NCBI GenBank assembly: GCA_028715665.1 | Contig: JAQURI010000038.1 | Location: 1-11,302 of the forward strand | Reading direction: 5' to 3' | Source: Candidatus Ratteibacteria bacterium | GTDB taxonomy: Bacteria > CAIJMQ01 | DNA: 11,302 nt | Shown here: positions 10,871 to 11,302 of the stretch, one piece after another | How the letters are laid out: every line of letters starts with the position of its first letter | How positions within the stretch are numbered: position 1 is the stretch's first letter | Program-made: the position numbers and the translations under genes | Notes under the pieces: generated by a model | Database searches by the model: none | What the model saw: only the letters and a program-made list of their open reading frames with translations | Told to the model about the DNA's origin: nothing

Positions 10871-10971
10871 TCCCCCTCGTCTTGTTTTCCTTGCCCCGTG
10901 AAATGCAAAGCATTTCCGGGACTTTGGTCCTTGAAATTCTATAGAATTTCTAAGGGGAAAACAGAGGGGGA
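10871..10971. repeat. Palindromic repeat, inverted relative of the 6911-7042 element
   Basis: Outer arms TCCCCCTC (10871-10878) and GAGGGGGA (10964-10971) are exact complements, and TGTTTTCC (10883-10890) matches GGAAAACA (10955-10962). Inside, read on the minus strand, are CCCCTTAGAAATT, AATTTCAAGGAC and GTCC. These match unit 1 of the 6911 element almost base for base, differing in the loop centres. Further palindromes are GAAATGCAAAGCATTTC and GGAC-CAAA-GTCC type. It begins one base after the minus-strand stop at 10972, so it may act as that gene's 3' structure. Confidence 0.75.
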
Positions 10972-11302
10972 TTACCATCTCCATCCGGCACCAATGTATA
11001 CCGCGGCTTCTTTTTTATCCTTTAGGAATTTGATGAACGCTTCGCCATCGCCCGCGAGCAGTTTCCTCGATAATTTAAGTTCCATGCCTAAATCTTTCCC
11101 CTCTTCATTTTTGATGCTGAACTGGACCTCATCCGTCTTGTTCAACTTAGCGTCCGCCCCGAATTTGATGGTTCGAAGTTTTCCTTCATCCCTGATTTCA
11201 AACGACAGTCCCGCATTCCGCCTTATCTTCCATTTGCCGTATAACAGCAGCGTCCGCTTGACCGGCTCCCTTCTGTTAGTTCCTCCTATGCCGATTTCAT
11301 AC
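10972..11302 (-). CDS. C-terminal fragment of a probable outer-membrane beta-barrel protein (5' end outside window)
   Basis: Reading the minus strand from 11301 gives 109 codons without a stop, ending in TAA at 10974-10972. The chain shows alternating polar/hydrophobic strands separated by short charged turns: RTLLLYGKWKIRR, NAGLSFEIRDEG, LRTIKFGADAKL, DEVQFSIKNEEG, LGMELKLSRKL, EAFIKFLKDKK, AAVYIGAGWRW. It ends in Trp, as many barrels that insert through the Bam machinery end in Phe or Trp. No specific family is recognised. A long repetitive beta protein such as a lipid- or surface-transport subunit is an alternative. Higher GC and codon use resemble the housekeeping genes, not the Rhs block. 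Confidence 0.7.
   Translation of the reverse strand, partial: YEIGIGGTNRREPVKRTLLLYGKWKIRRNAGLSFEIRDEGKLRTIKFGADAKLNKTDEVQFSIKNEEGKDLGMELKLSRKLLAGDGEAFIKFLKDKKEAAVYIGAGWRW

Noticed and set aside
10744..10944. 66-codon plus-strand frame
   Set aside because: It starts in the simple repeat and ends within the palindromic repeat, with no ribosome site.

Overview
This window is most likely chromosome from an uncultured Gram-negative bacterium. A candidate phylum of the Omnitrophota/Elusimicrobiota kind is possible, but that is inferred from overall style only. Supporting signs are an outer-membrane-barrel-like C-terminus ending in an aromatic residue at the right edge, a membrane pyrophosphatase, an Rhs polymorphic-toxin locus, and dense short palindromic repeats between housekeeping genes. 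There are no rRNA, tRNA, CRISPR or transposase genes.

Region 1 (1-2283) is an AT-rich accessory block and looks like the 3' end of an Rhs locus. It holds the Cys-rich tail of a protein whose start lies upstream of the window (3-245) and a small TM-anchored partner (265-648). These are followed by a displaced Rhs core fragment broken by one in-frame stop (678-824, resuming at 825). That fragment carries a second Cys-rich tip (to 1397), and a GTG-started probable lipoprotein overlaps its end (1390-2103). The order tip-partner-orphan core+tip-partner is the layout expected when an Rhs tip has been swapped by recombination with the old tip retained downstream. Both partners look membrane-anchored, which suggests extracytoplasmic toxins and immunity. 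The toxin activities are not recognisable.

Region 2 (2216-4690) is a housekeeping run with higher GC: an extended -10 promoter, prs (PRPP synthase), rplY/ctc (ribosomal protein L25 with a long charged tail), a strong hairpin terminator, then pth (peptidyl-tRNA hydrolase). prs-rplY-pth is a common bacterial neighbourhood.

Region 3 (4691-8215) has a 121-bp MITE-like element with perfect 11-bp inverted ends, then hppA (a K+-dependent type of membrane pyrophosphatase). Next come a nested palindromic repeat with two tandem units and ychF (ATPase of the Obg-related YchF/OLA1 family).

Region 4 (8216-9518) is the rpsF-ssb-rpsR operon (S6, SSB, S18). It is preceded by an unusual leader with GGTTAA motifs, a hairpin, and four TTAACY motifs at exactly 10-bp spacing. 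It ends in a very strong intrinsic terminator. rplI, often the next gene, is absent.

Region 5 (9519-11302) has a small DUF3892-like gene. It converges on a minus-strand group: a 45-aa ORF, an overlapping 21-aa ORF, and tspO. Beyond it lie a degenerate AATGTCTA-type repeat, a hairpin, a second copy of the palindromic repeat family seen beside hppA, and the 3' end of a minus-strand outer-membrane-type gene that runs off the window.
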